This document shows positions 55,023 through 63,634 of a DNA stretch of 64,000 nucleotides, one piece after another; the first letter of the stretch is position 1, and every line of letters begins with the position of its first letter. Position numbers and translations under genes: made by a program. The DNA is taken from assembly GCF_002104515.1 (NCBI RefSeq), contig NZ_NBOE01000008.1, forward strand, positions 1 to 64,000, written 5' to 3'. The notes beneath the pieces are model-generated. The model made no database searches and was not told where the DNA came from. It saw nothing but the letters and a program-made list of their open reading frames with translations. This stretch comes from Colwellia polaris (GTDB lineage: Bacteria; Pseudomonadota; Gammaproteobacteria; Enterobacterales; Alteromonadaceae).

Positions 55023-56090
55023 ATGCCCGTAGAAACTATCACCTGGGTAGCGATTGTATTTTGTATTTCACAATCCGCTATTTTTTCAGGATTAAATTTA
55101 GCTTTTTTCTCGCTCAGTAGATTGCAACTAGAAGTAGAAGCTAACAAAGGTAATAAAGCTGCACAAGTTGTACTGAAATTAAGAAACGACTCTAATTTTT
55201 TGCTAGCCACAATTTTGTGGGGCAATGTTGGTATTAATGTTTTATTAACTATGTTGTCAGACTCAGTTTTAGCAGGCGTTGGTGCATTTTTATTTTCTAC
55301 TATTGCCATTACTATTATTGGTGAGATAACACCTCAGGCCTATTTTTCTCGTAATGCATTAAAAATGGGCAGTATGCTAGCGCCCATTATTCGCTTCTAC
55401 CAAATTATTCTTTACCCTGTAGCGCGCCCTAGTGCGTTAATTCTTGACGCTTGGTTAGGTAAAGAAGGCATTACCTACTTAGGAGAGAGTGAGTTAGGTA
55501 ATATTATTAAAGAGCATATTCGTGCTGAAGAAGCTGATTTAAACCATGTAGAAGGTATTGGCGCATTAAACTTTTTTGCACTAGATGAAATTAAAGTTAC
55601 TCAAGAAGGTGAAATAATAGACCCTAACTCTATTATTGCTTTGCCAACGAAACTTGATCTACCTATATTACCTGATACTTATTCTGGCGCTGATGATCCT
55701 TTCTTAACTATGCTGAACCAATCAGGCCATAGCTGGGTTGTTATCACAAACCTTGAAGGTACACCATTATTGGTTATTGATGCTGATGGTTTCTTACGAA
55801 GTGCTCTTTTTCAAGCAGAAAACTTTGACCCTTACAGCTTTTGCCACCGTCCCGTGGTTATTACCGATGAAACAACTTCATTAAATGAAGCAATATTACA
55901 AATGAAAGTGAACACCTCTATCGATAAGAACTTTGATGGTGTTATTGAACACGATGTGTTGTTGGTTTGGGGCGAAACTAAACGAATTATTACCGGTGCT
56001 GATATATTCGGCCGATTACTTAAAGGTATGTTGCCGTTAGTGCAGCAGAACGAAAAAGTAGCCGAATTAATTAACGCTGAAAAAGTTTAA
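55023..56090 (+). CDS. CNNM/CorC-type (DUF21) transport protein
   Basis: A 355-residue membrane protein. The DUF21 (CNNM) transmembrane domain is at about 5-145 (SGLNLAFFSLSRLQLEVEA, IGEITPQAYFSRNAL). The region beyond 200 is a degenerate CBS pair. The family includes Mg2+ efflux proteins (CNNM, CorB/CorC). It lies 25 bp behind mgtE, followed by a terminator, so it is likely an Mg2+ balancing partner. The C-terminal CorC_HlyC domain is absent. Confidence 0.87.
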   Translation: MPVETITWVAIVFCISQSAIFSGLNLAFFSLSRLQLEVEANKGNKAAQVVLKLRNDSNFLLATILWGNVGINVLLTMLSDSVLAGVGAFLFSTIAITIIGEITPQAYFSRNALKMGSMLAPIIRFYQIILYPVARPSALILDAWLGKEGITYLGESELGNIIKEHIRAEEADLNHVEGIGALNFFALDEIKVTQEGEIIDPNSIIALPTKLDLPILPDTYSGADDPFLTMLNQSGHSWVVITNLEGTPLLVIDADGFLRSALFQAENFDPYSFCHRPVVITDETTSLNEAILQMKVNTSIDKNFDGVIEHDVLLVWGETKRIITGADIFGRLLKGMLPLVQQNEKVAELINAEKV

Positions 56091-56115
56091 TTATTGATTA
56101 ACGTGCATTTAACAT

Positions 56116-56150
56116 AAAACGTCGGCTAAAAAGTTAGCCGACGTTTTGTT
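56116..56150 (+). terminator. Terminator of the mgtE-CNNM operon
   Basis: Perfect 14-bp arms AAAACGTCGGCTAA (56116-56129) and TTAGCCGACGTTTT (56134-56147), loop AAAG, with further Ts. It stands 25 bases after the stop. Confidence 0.93.
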
Positions 56151-56237
56151 TGATACGATCCTGTAACGAATCTGTGTAAGTACCGTATTAAAAGATTGCA
56201 GATCTGAGTTAAGCTACTTATCTACTTATCTACTTAT

Positions 56238-57104
56238 CTACTCAGGCTTTAATGCAAGTACATCTGACTTTAACAAGTTTAAAATTTTCTCTGCGGTATT
56301 ACCAAGCACCTTAGCTTTGAGACCTTTACGTCCAACCGTGCCTATGACAACTAATCCAGCCTTTTGTTTCGCAGCAATACTTGGTATAACCTTTTCTGGC
56401 TCGCCCGCTTTAATAGTGAAATTTGCCAAGGGTATGTCGTATTCAGCCGCCAATTTTTCAATTTTAGGTTTTAAAGTTTTAGCTGCCCTACTTTCTAATT
56501 CGTCTTTAAAGTGAATACCTAAATCACGTAATACTTTAGAAAATGGTACGGTATAGCAAACGAATAACTCTGACTCATTGGTTTGAGAAAATGCTTTAGC
56601 TGCTTTCAATATTTGATGATTCAACGCTTGTTTACTTTTACTTTTAGTTTCTAAATCAATAGCTGCCAATACATTGGGTGATTTTCGCCATTTGTTATCG
56701 CTAACAATAAACACTGGCGCTGAACATTCTCTTAGTAACTGCCAATCAGTTGAGGTGTATAAAAACGTTTCACTTCTATGTGCAGTTTTAACTACCATGT
56801 TTGGGTTATGTTCTTTGGCGTATGTATTTATCCATTGGTAAATGTGTTTTTCCCAAACGACTTCAAAACTATAATTTACTTCCTCTGGGACCATTTTATC
56901 GAGTGAGGTTTCAGCTTCAAGGGTAATGGTATCTATTAATGTTTGTTTTATATTTTGTGAGTCATCTTGTATAAACCGTAAACTTTGATAACAAAAATAA
57001 ACTACATGTAATTCATTGTTTGTTTTTTTGGCAAGTTCACAAGCGCGCGTTATTGCCACTTGTTTATTATCCGATAAATCGGCGACTACAAATATTTTGC
57101 TCAT
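56238..57104 (-). CDS. UspE-like tandem universal stress protein
   Basis: A 288-residue cytoplasmic protein with two Usp domains (about 1-135 and 148-288). The second has the ATP-binding ending VVIGTVGRKGLKAKVLGNTAEK. The first lacks the complete glycine motif. Such tandem Usps respond to starvation, oxidative and motility signals. The ATG at 57104 has an AGGG just upstream. A short CTACTTAT tandem repeat (about 56214-56241) overlaps its stop codon. Confidence 0.88.
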   Translation of the reverse strand: MSKIFVVADLSDNKQVAITRACELAKKTNNELHVVYFCYQSLRFIQDDSQNIKQTLIDTITLEAETSLDKMVPEEVNYSFEVVWEKHIYQWINTYAKEHNPNMVVKTAHRSETFLYTSTDWQLLRECSAPVFIVSDNKWRKSPNVLAAIDLETKSKSKQALNHQILKAAKAFSQTNESELFVCYTVPFSKVLRDLGIHFKDELESRAAKTLKPKIEKLAAEYDIPLANFTIKAGEPEKVIPSIAAKQKAGLVVIGTVGRKGLKAKVLGNTAEKILNLLKSDVLALKPE

Positions 57105-57278
57105 AGAACCCTCTAATTACTTGATGTATATAGAATGAATGTAACATGTGTAATAAAGCTGTTCTTTGATTTAGAACAAGGTTTAGTGATAAATAAAGTG
57201 AGACTAAATGAGGGTTAAAAACTGCAAGTGTGAAGATAAATGAGCGTTCAAATTAGCATTAAGGCAATTAATAAGCGC

Positions 57279-57482
57279 CTATCGACTAAGCTTTTCTTTA
57301 TGTTTTTTATTCGCATAGAGATACAATAAACAGGCAATAACAATATTAACACTGCAACGCAAAATTTCAGCCCATTGAAAGTTCGAGGTAGATAAATCAT
57401 AAATTAAATCTATCGCAGAGCCCACTCCCAAGATAATAGCCAAAATCATAAATATTTTTTCTAAAGCCATTGAATTCGACAT
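57279..57482 (-). CDS. Small two-helix membrane protein
   Basis: A 67-residue protein with two hydrophobic helices (about 6-28 and 38-57) and a lysine-rich cytoplasmic tail (KKHKEKLSR). GAGA lies 6 bases before the ATG. I do not recognise the family. It lies between two stress-related genes on the same strand, with no firm operon link. Confidence 0.6.
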   Translation of the reverse strand: MSNSMALEKIFMILAIILGVGSAIDLIYDLSTSNFQWAEILRCSVNIVIACLLYLYANKKHKEKLSR

Positions 57483-57550
57483 AAAATCTCTTTTAATAAA
57501 CTAAAATATGTAAAGTAAGTAAAATCAGCAATAGTAAAGCCTATTTTTCT

Positions 57551-57928
57551 TTAGGCATTATCAAGTATGTTGTTGATCAGTGGTGATAACTTTGTCATGT
57601 TAACATCCATATAAACAGGTATGTTAACATTTCCTTTAATTGAATTTTCAAGCACGCCTTGCCAAGTAGGTAAAACCTCAATACCTATAACAACACAGTT
57701 TTTACTACTTAATCGTTGAAAAAACTTTACGATTTCATTTACTGCTTCGGGAGTTAATCCTGCAGAATCATCAGGGTGTGCTACTAAAGCCCAAGGTGCT
57801 TCGTCAGGCGCAATCAACAGTACTTCACCGTTCAACTGCTTTACTCCTTGCTCATTAAACCCACCTGACGGGTAAATATGAACTTTATTTTCAATAAGTT
57901 CTATTTTGTAATTACCATGCGACTCCAT
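57551..57928 (-). CDS. Small SpoIIAA/STAS-like protein
   Basis: 125 residues from the ATG at 57928, which has AGGAG at 6 bases; a longer reading starts at 57946. The N-terminal half alternates beta strands (YKIELIENKVHIYPSGGF) and the rest has helix-strand alternation similar to SpoIIAA-like/STAS folds found in short proteobacterial proteins. No phosphorylated Ser can be named with certainty. A trio of 15-bp repeats lies upstream. Assignment by overall pattern only. Confidence 0.55.
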   Translation of the reverse strand: MESHGNYKIELIENKVHIYPSGGFNEQGVKQLNGEVLLIAPDEAPWALVAHPDDSAGLTPEAVNEIVKFFQRLSSKNCVVIGIEVLPTWQGVLENSIKGNVNIPVYMDVNMTKLSPLINNILDNA

Positions 57929-58043
57929 GCTAGCTCCTAAATGCAATTAGCCAATAACAACTCTATCAAACTATTGATGCTGAACACGAATATAAATAGC
58001 TAATACACAATATTAAATCTAAGCATAAAAATATAATGCCCAA

Positions 58044-58088
58044 TGACAGTTAAAGTAATCACAGTTAAAGTAATGACAGTTAAAGTAA
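58044..58088. repeat. Three tandem 15-bp repeats upstream of the SpoIIAA-like gene
   Basis: TGACAGTTAAAGTAA at 58044-58058, TCACAGTTAAAGTAA at 58059-58073, TGACAGTTAAAGTAA at 58074-58088. They lie 115-160 bases before the next minus-strand gene and just after the hydrolase-OsmC gene. Confidence 0.9.
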
Positions 58089-58200
58089 TATCGGCTATAT
58101 AGTGTCAATACAACGATTTAAGATTACAGGTTTTTTTACCTTTATACTATTAGCTTTTTAAAACATTCAGCATGTTTTAACGGCATAGCAACAATGTAGA

Positions 58201-59466
58201 TTAACTGACCAACTTACTGACAACCTTCACATTATTGTGCAAAGTTTTATGTACTGGGCATTTGTCTGCTATTTCTAAAAATCGAGATTGTTGTGCAGCA
58301 TCTAATTCGCCAATAAAGCTAATTTCTCGCACAATAGCTTCAATACCCTGGCTTTTTTCTTCACACGTTTCACAGTCTTCTAAATAATTTCGGCTATGTT
58401 TCAGTTCAACTTTTATCTGCTTTACAGCAAGTTTTTTTCGCGTAGCGTACATGCGCAATGTCATGGCAGTACATGCACCTAAACCAGCAAGCAAGTGCTC
58501 ATAAGGATCAGGTCCCATATTATCGCCTCCAACACTTACGGGTTCATCAGCAAGCCAATAATGACTAGCCGTGCTTATATGTTGGGTAAATTTATGATTT
58601 TTCTCTTCAACAACAACATGGCCTTGCGTTACTTTGGTTTGCTCAGCGTTTGAGTTTTTATCAACCGTATTAATTGTTGAGTGTTGCTTACTACTTTCAC
58701 GAGTAATAAGGTCTTCATGGTTTATATATCGACCTGACCAAGCGGCAATTACGTCAGCAGCATATTCAGCGTCATGTTTATTCGTTAGTAAATGATCAGC
58801 GCTATCTAAACTAACAAAACTTTTGGGATGTACAGCAGATTGATATATCTTTTCTGCTTCACTAATATTTACAGTGCCATCGACCGGCGAGTGCATGACT
58901 AATAATGCTTTTTTCATTTTGGCAATATGGCTGCTATCGTAGCTTTTTATGTCGTCCAAAAATTGCTTTTCTATTGTAAATACCCGCCCTGCCAAATTAA
59001 CGGCTGCTTTGCCATTTTTTTCAATATCTTCAAGCTGTAAAGCAAAGTTATGCGCAACATGTGCAGCATCTGAAGGCGCACCTATAGTAACAATAGCCAT
59101 GGTTTCATTGACATACTGAGCAGCATTAAGTACAGCAGCGCCCCCTAAGCTATGACCAATAAGTAACCTAGGCGCTTGATAGCTCGTACGGAGAAAATCT
59201 GCAGCGGCGATTAAATCCTGTATATTGGAAGAGAAGTTACTATTAGCAAAATCACCATCACTGTTACCTAAACCTGTAAAATCAAATCTGAGCACTGCAA
59301 TTCCTTTGCGTACTAACGCTCGACTGATACGCGATGCGGCGGCAATATCTTTACCACAAGTAAAGCAATGTGCAAACAAAGCATAAAATTTCACATCAGT
59401 TTCTGGTGTTTCTAGTAGGCCGCTTAGTTTATGCTCCCCGCTAGTAAACTCTACTTTTTTACGCAT
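58201..59466 (-). CDS. Alpha/beta hydrolase-OsmC fusion protein
   Basis: A 421-residue two-domain protein. The first ~250 residues are an alpha/beta hydrolase with [10 protein letters not shown] and the nucleophile motif [11 protein letters not shown], and a late HLL near 225. The last ~150 residues are an OsmC/Ohr-like domain with both redox cysteines ([14 protein letters not shown] and KCPVHKTL). OsmC domains reduce organic peroxides. The fusion is known in marine bacteria, as I recall, and may act on peroxide-containing esters, but substrates are unknown. Confidence 0.9.
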   Translation of the reverse strand: MRKKVEFTSGEHKLSGLLETPETDVKFYALFAHCFTCGKDIAAASRISRALVRKGIAVLRFDFTGLGNSDGDFANSNFSSNIQDLIAAADFLRTSYQAPRLLIGHSLGGAAVLNAAQYVNETMAIVTIGAPSDAAHVAHNFALQLEDIEKNGKAAVNLAGRVFTIEKQFLDDIKSYDSSHIAKMKKALLVMHSPVDGTVNISEAEKIYQSAVHPKSFVSLDSADHLLTNKHDAEYAADVIAAWSGRYINHEDLITRESSKQHSTINTVDKNSNAEQTKVTQGHVVVEEKNHKFTQHISTASHYWLADEPVSVGGDNMGPDPYEHLLAGLGACTAMTLRMYATRKKLAVKQIKVELKHSRNYLEDCETCEEKSQGIEAIVREISFIGELDAAQQSRFLEIADKCPVHKTLHNNVKVVSKLVS

Positions 59467-59637
59467 AAGTAATCCTTAGTTCATTTACATTTTTTCTAGT
59501 TGCCACAATTGACCGTTCAAACGGGTATTTAATTTTTATGACAAGTGTTATTCCGCTATAAATTACCTCAATATTTACGATACATAGCGTAGCATTTTGT
59601 ATAAAATATACCGACATTAAAATGTAAAGGACCCAAT

Positions 59638-60858
59638 ATGACGATAGGTGTCGGCGGCTCTAACGCCAAAATTGAGCTTGAAAAATTAGTTAATATGACC
59701 AGCCAAGTTAATTCAGTTTCTGAAGCTGAATTTAAACAACGCATTACAAAAGCCCAAGCATTAATGGCTAAACATAACATTGCAGCCACCTATATTGATG
59801 CTGGAACAAATTTATACTACTTCACGGGTACGCGTTGGTATGCCAGTGAGCGTATGGTTGGCGCTATTATTCCTCAAAAAGGCGAAATACAGTATATTGC
59901 CCCTTCATTTGAAGTTAACACGCTTAATCAATACATGACAATTAAAGGTGAAATTAAAGGTTGGCAGGAGCATGAAAACCCTTATCAACTTGTCGCCCAA
60001 ACCTTGAAAGATCTTGGCATTACCACAGGTCAGTTAGCCATTGATGAGTCAACCGCGTTTTTTATTGCTGATGGTATAAATAAAGCCACTCCTGAGTTAA
60101 CGCTTATCGATGCAAAAGCAATCACAGCAGGTTGTCGTGCAGAGAAATCCACTAATGAAATTGCTTTATTACAACAAGCAAAAAATATGACCCTTGAAGT
60201 TCACAAAGCTGTTGCGCGGATATTACGCATAGGAATTACAGTTGAAGAAGTGACTAACTTTATTGATCAAGCACACCGCAAAGTGGGCGCTAAAGCGGGA
60301 TCATACTTCTGTATTGTTTTATTCGGTGAAGACTCTTCATACCCACATGGCGTTAAAACACCAAAAGCTCTAGCTGAAAATGACATTGTACTTATAGATA
60401 CCGGCTGTCAGCTTGAAGGATATAATTCAGATATTACCCGTACATATGTTTTCGGTGAAGCAAATCAACGCCAACGAGAGATGTGGTTAATTGAAAAACT
60501 AGCACAAAAAGCAGCCTTTGACGCCGCTAAAATAGGTGTTGCCTGTGGGGATGTAGATACCGCTGCAAGAGAATATTTAGCAAGTCAACAGTTAGGTCCT
60601 GATTATCAAACACCTGGATGCCCACATAGAACAGGCCATGGTGTTGGTTTAGATATTCATGAATGGCCTTATTTAGTTCGTAGCGATAGAACACCTTTAG
60701 CCAAAGGTATGTGTTTTTCTAATGAACCTATGTTGGTTTTGCCTAATGAATTTGGTATTCGTTTAGAAGACCATTTCTACATGACAGAAACGGGGGCAAA
60801 ATGGTTTACTGAGCCTTCATATTCTATTGACGATCCATTTGGGTACAAACAAATTTAA
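59638..60858 (+). CDS. M24-family Xaa-Pro peptidase
   Basis: A 406-residue metallopeptidase. The creatinase N-domain is at about 30-160, and the pita-bread catalytic domain has all five metal ligands: Asp in LIDTGCQLEG, Asp in SDITRTYVFG, His in TGHGVGLDIHE, Glu in SNEPMLV and Glu in IRLEDHFY. It removes N-terminal residues before proline or cleaves Xaa-Pro dipeptides. AAAGGA precedes the ATG. It is divergent from the hydrolase-OsmC gene and ends in a terminator. Confidence 0.92.
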   Translation: MTIGVGGSNAKIELEKLVNMTSQVNSVSEAEFKQRITKAQALMAKHNIAATYIDAGTNLYYFTGTRWYASERMVGAIIPQKGEIQYIAPSFEVNTLNQYMTIKGEIKGWQEHENPYQLVAQTLKDLGITTGQLAIDESTAFFIADGINKATPELTLIDAKAITAGCRAEKSTNEIALLQQAKNMTLEVHKAVARILRIGITVEEVTNFIDQAHRKVGAKAGSYFCIVLFGEDSSYPHGVKTPKALAENDIVLIDTGCQLEGYNSDITRTYVFGEANQRQREMWLIEKLAQKAAFDAAKIGVACGDVDTAAREYLASQQLGPDYQTPGCPHRTGHGVGLDIHEWPYLVRSDRTPLAKGMCFSNEPMLVLPNEFGIRLEDHFYMTETGAKWFTEPSYSIDDPFGYKQI

Positions 60859-60889
60859 ACACAGTAATAAAATTAACTAGACTAACTTA

Positions 60890-60926
60890 AAAGCTTGGGC
60901 CTAAACCGATTTTATGCCCAAGCTTT
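60890..60926 (+). terminator. Terminator of the M24 peptidase gene
   Basis: Perfect 11-bp arms AAAGCTTGGGC and GCCCAAGCTTT, 15-base loop, followed by an AT-rich run. Confidence 0.8.
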
Positions 60927-61017
60927 AAAAATATTACATTTTAACCGACTAAATTGAGTGGCGTATGCCTTTCGCTTTAAGTAGAATCGATACATTGTTA
61001 CTTTTGATACCATATTT

Positions 61018-61584
61018 ATGCACGCATTTTTAGAATATATTCCACTGATTATTTTTTTCGTTTTTTATAAGTTTGCAGACATTTATTGGGCTACAGGCTC
61101 ATTAATTGTTGCTTCAGCGATTCAGATTGCTTATTTTTTAATTAAAAAACAGCCTATTCCTAAAAGAAATTTGATCTTTTTCGGTTTAATTGCCATTTTT
61201 GGCGGCTTAACTATTTATATGCATGACGATACTTTCTTAAAATGGAAAGTCACCATTATTCAAGGTATTTTCGCTATTGCACTTATTGTTAGTCAAAAAG
61301 TATTTAATAAAAATATCATCAAAGAATTTTTAGGAGAAGCGCTTACATTACCCGAGCATATTTGGAATAGATTAAACTTAGCGTGGGCATTGTTCTTTGC
61401 CTTATGCGGTTTTTTAAATTGGTACATAGCCTTTAACTATAGTTTAGAAACTTGGGTTAATTTTAAAGTGTTTGGCTTAACGGCTATGACCTTTATATTT
61501 GCTATTGGCTCAGTATTTTCTTTATATAAATATATGCCGGAAGAACAAGAAGAATCAGAACAAAAAATAGAAAAACAAGAGTAG
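61018..61584 (+). CDS. yciB: YciB/IspZ-family inner-membrane protein
   Basis: A 188-residue protein with five or six hydrophobic helices. FFVFYKFADIYWATG near the N-terminus and LNLAWALFFALCGFLNWYIA are signatures of the YciB (septation protein A) family. It affects cell division and envelope synthesis in enterobacteria and Shigella. A charged tail (EEQEESEQKIEKQE) follows the last helix. The order yciB, then yciI 48 bp later, is usual for gammaproteobacteria. Confidence 0.93.
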   Translation: MHAFLEYIPLIIFFVFYKFADIYWATGSLIVASAIQIAYFLIKKQPIPKRNLIFFGLIAIFGGLTIYMHDDTFLKWKVTIIQGIFAIALIVSQKVFNKNIIKEFLGEALTLPEHIWNRLNLAWALFFALCGFLNWYIAFNYSLETWVNFKVFGLTAMTFIFAIGSVFSLYKYMPEEQEESEQKIEKQE

Positions 61585-61632
61585 AACACTCTTATTCACG
61601 CTTTAATTTTAACTTAACTTATTGGACGTAAA

Positions 61633-61935
61633 ATGTTTTATCTTATCTATAGTGAAGATGTTGAAAATAGTTTGTCGCTGCGTATGAGTGTTCGAGAAAA
61701 TCATTTAGACCGACTTCGTACATTACAAAACCAAGGCAGACTACTTGTCGCTGGACCTTGTCCTGCTATTGATAGCGAAAACCCCGGTGATGCAGGTTTT
61801 ACAGGCTCGCTTATTATTGCAAAGTTTGACAGTTTAGTCGCTGCTCAAGAGTGGGCAGACCAAGATCCTTATATCGCTGCGGGCGTTTATAAAAACGTTA
61901 CTGTAAAACCGTATAAAAAAGTCCTTCCAGCATAA
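61633..61935 (+). CDS. yciI: YciI family protein
   Basis: A 100-residue YciI protein of ferredoxin-like fold. [17 protein letters not shown] near the start with [19 protein letters not shown], and the late [20 protein letters not shown], are diagnostic. The His/Asp pair typical of the family is present (NHLDR). The function in the cell is unclear, and the protein is commonly adjacent to yciB. It precedes a DUF1311 gene by 15 bp. Confidence 0.95.
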   Translation: MFYLIYSEDVENSLSLRMSVRENHLDRLRTLQNQGRLLVAGPCPAIDSENPGDAGFTGSLIIAKFDSLVAAQEWADQDPYIAAGVYKNVTVKPYKKVLPA

Positions 61936-61950
61936 GTAATCGCTTTAACC

Positions 61951-62361
61951 ATGAATAAAAAGACACTTAGTATCTACATATTAGTAAACGCCCTGTTGTT
62001 CTCAAACTCGGTAATGGCTAACAATAATGTTCAAAACTGCGAAAGCACTATGGACAGCAATACTGAAGTGTCTCGTTGCTTAGATAGTGTTAGAGAAAAG
62101 AAAGACCGTGAATTGCAAACCTGGATAAATAACCAAACGTTTATTTTAGAAGAGTTATCACTGATTAATGGCCGAAGTACTTCGCTAGATATGTTTAAGC
62201 GCTCACAACAAAACTTTATTACCTACCGAGAAAATAACTGCCGCTGGCAATATTTAGTACTAACCCCTGATGAAAGCGCGGCTATCGCTTATAAAAAATG
62301 CTATATCACGTTAACACAAGACCGTATTGAAGAATTAACACATCTTAACAAGCAAAACTAA
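61951..62361 (+). CDS. DUF1311 (LprI-like) secreted protein
   Basis: A 136-residue exported protein, signal peptide about 1-23 (cleavage VMA-NN). The mature part has four cysteines (QNCEST, SRCLDS, ENNCRW, KKCYIT) and the arrangement of the DUF1311/LprI family, whose members include lysozyme inhibitors. The cysteines probably form two disulfides. It lies 15 bp behind yciI and may be transcribed with it. Confidence 0.83.
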   Translation: MNKKTLSIYILVNALLFSNSVMANNNVQNCESTMDSNTEVSRCLDSVREKKDRELQTWINNQTFILEELSLINGRSTSLDMFKRSQQNFITYRENNCRWQYLVLTPDESAAIAYKKCYITLTQDRIEELTHLNKQN

Positions 62362-62483
62362 ATATTTTAGCTCTAATATATACTCATAATCGAGTAAATA
62401 TAGTGAGAGTAAAATTGCACTCAAATACTTTAAAACTCTGTATTGAATTCATCACCACGATAACGAGTCACCTTAAACTAAGC

Positions 62484-63254
62484 TCATTTATTGCTGTTTC
62501 TAAGGCGCTTTACTTGATAAGAACTTAGTGCAGTATCGACTGCCCAAGCTATCAATAAAGCAACGGCTAAAAGCTGTGCAGCAATAGCGGAGAAAATATC
62601 AGGGGCTTTCATAAGCGTTGCCATTAAAGAGTCGCGATAATAAAAAAACCATTGATGCTCTGCCGGAAATATTACCGTGTGCAAATAATAAAAAACCTCG
62701 GTAAAGCCCCAAATACCTAAAACCACCACCAGTAAAACAATAAAGCTTAAAAGTGACATAATTTTTTGCTTACCTGTTGGCATTTTCCTTATCGAGTTAA
62801 CATTTATTTTATCTATATTTAAGCCATATAAAAATAACACCCCAAATAACAATATCAAGCTTCCCCACCATAACTTTTCAACTGCGTTTAATAAGTTGGC
62901 AACATCTTTAAGATGTAGTACCTCAGCATTGGTTAACAGACGTTTTGATACCGCGTGATTATTTACATAACTGATTTCAGCTAAACCATAACCTTGTTGA
63001 TGAATCGCTTGAACAATGTCGGCAAATTTCGTTTCATGTAGTTGGATGTTATCGATAGGGAAATCTCGTTTACCTTGAGTATTCTTCGGAACATTTTTTA
63101 TGACTACGTCATTAATATGTAAGGTTTGATACCAAAAACTATACAAGAAATTTGTAGTTTTACTTATCTGCCAGCTAATACCCAAAGAGAAAACCAACAA
63201 AATTAAAGCAAAGATACACCAAAGAAATTGCCTCAAAACAGCACCTTTTTTCAT
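62484..63254 (-). CDS. DUF1461-like integral membrane protein
   Basis: About 256 residues from the ATG at 63254; the frame extends to a GTG at 63341, and the true start is unclear because neither has a strong ribosome binding site. Helices lie near the N-terminus and in the last 150 residues. The HLKDVANLL and FYYLHTVIFPAEHQWFF stretches recall the DUF1461/TIGR01906 family pattern. No function is known. It is convergent with the DUF1311 gene. Confidence 0.65.
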   Translation of the reverse strand: MKKGAVLRQFLWCIFALILLVFSLGISWQISKTTNFLYSFWYQTLHINDVVIKNVPKNTQGKRDFPIDNIQLHETKFADIVQAIHQQGYGLAEISYVNNHAVSKRLLTNAEVLHLKDVANLLNAVEKLWWGSLILLFGVLFLYGLNIDKINVNSIRKMPTGKQKIMSLLSFIVLLVVVLGIWGFTEVFYYLHTVIFPAEHQWFFYYRDSLMATLMKAPDIFSAIAAQLLAVALLIAWAVDTALSSYQVKRLRNSNK

Positions 63255-63598
63255 AAAAATATACATTACCTTATTAATTAAATACGCAACAGCCTGCTCT
63301 AGTTTACCGCTTATTAGTTTAAAACTAATTAATAGTTGCACATTAACATATAGTTAAGCGTCTAAGGTCAAGTATAAGAAAGATAAATGAACGCTTTTAT
63401 ATTAACTTAAAAGCATAAATCTAACCCAATCACATCGAAATCATTGTTGACACGTTTTTTTAAAAAACTTTTATTTCAGTTTGTATTTCCATTTGAATTT
63501 TCATTTAGCATCTCGCCAGTTACTACCCAAACAAATATGCTAAAAAAGATGACATAAAAATAAATTCAATAATACTTGATCTTACCTTTAGATCGATA
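63255..63598. other. Divergent region between the DUF1461-like gene and sulA
   Basis: About 340 bp, AT-rich, no gene I can support. It carries TTGATC (63576-63581) as a possible -35 box for sulA, 15 bases before TATACT at 63597-63602. Confidence 0.4.
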
Positions 63599-63618
63599 TA
63601 CTGTACATGCATACAGTA
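63599..63618 (+). promoter_or_regulatory. LexA (SOS) box of sulA
   Basis: TACTGTACATGCATACAGTA is a perfect match to the gammaproteobacterial LexA consensus CTGT-N8-ACAG. It overlaps the probable -10 (TATACT) and lies 17-36 bases before the sulA ATG, so LexA would block transcription directly. Confidence 0.93.
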
Positions 63619-63634
63619 TATCGAGGTAAGCAAT

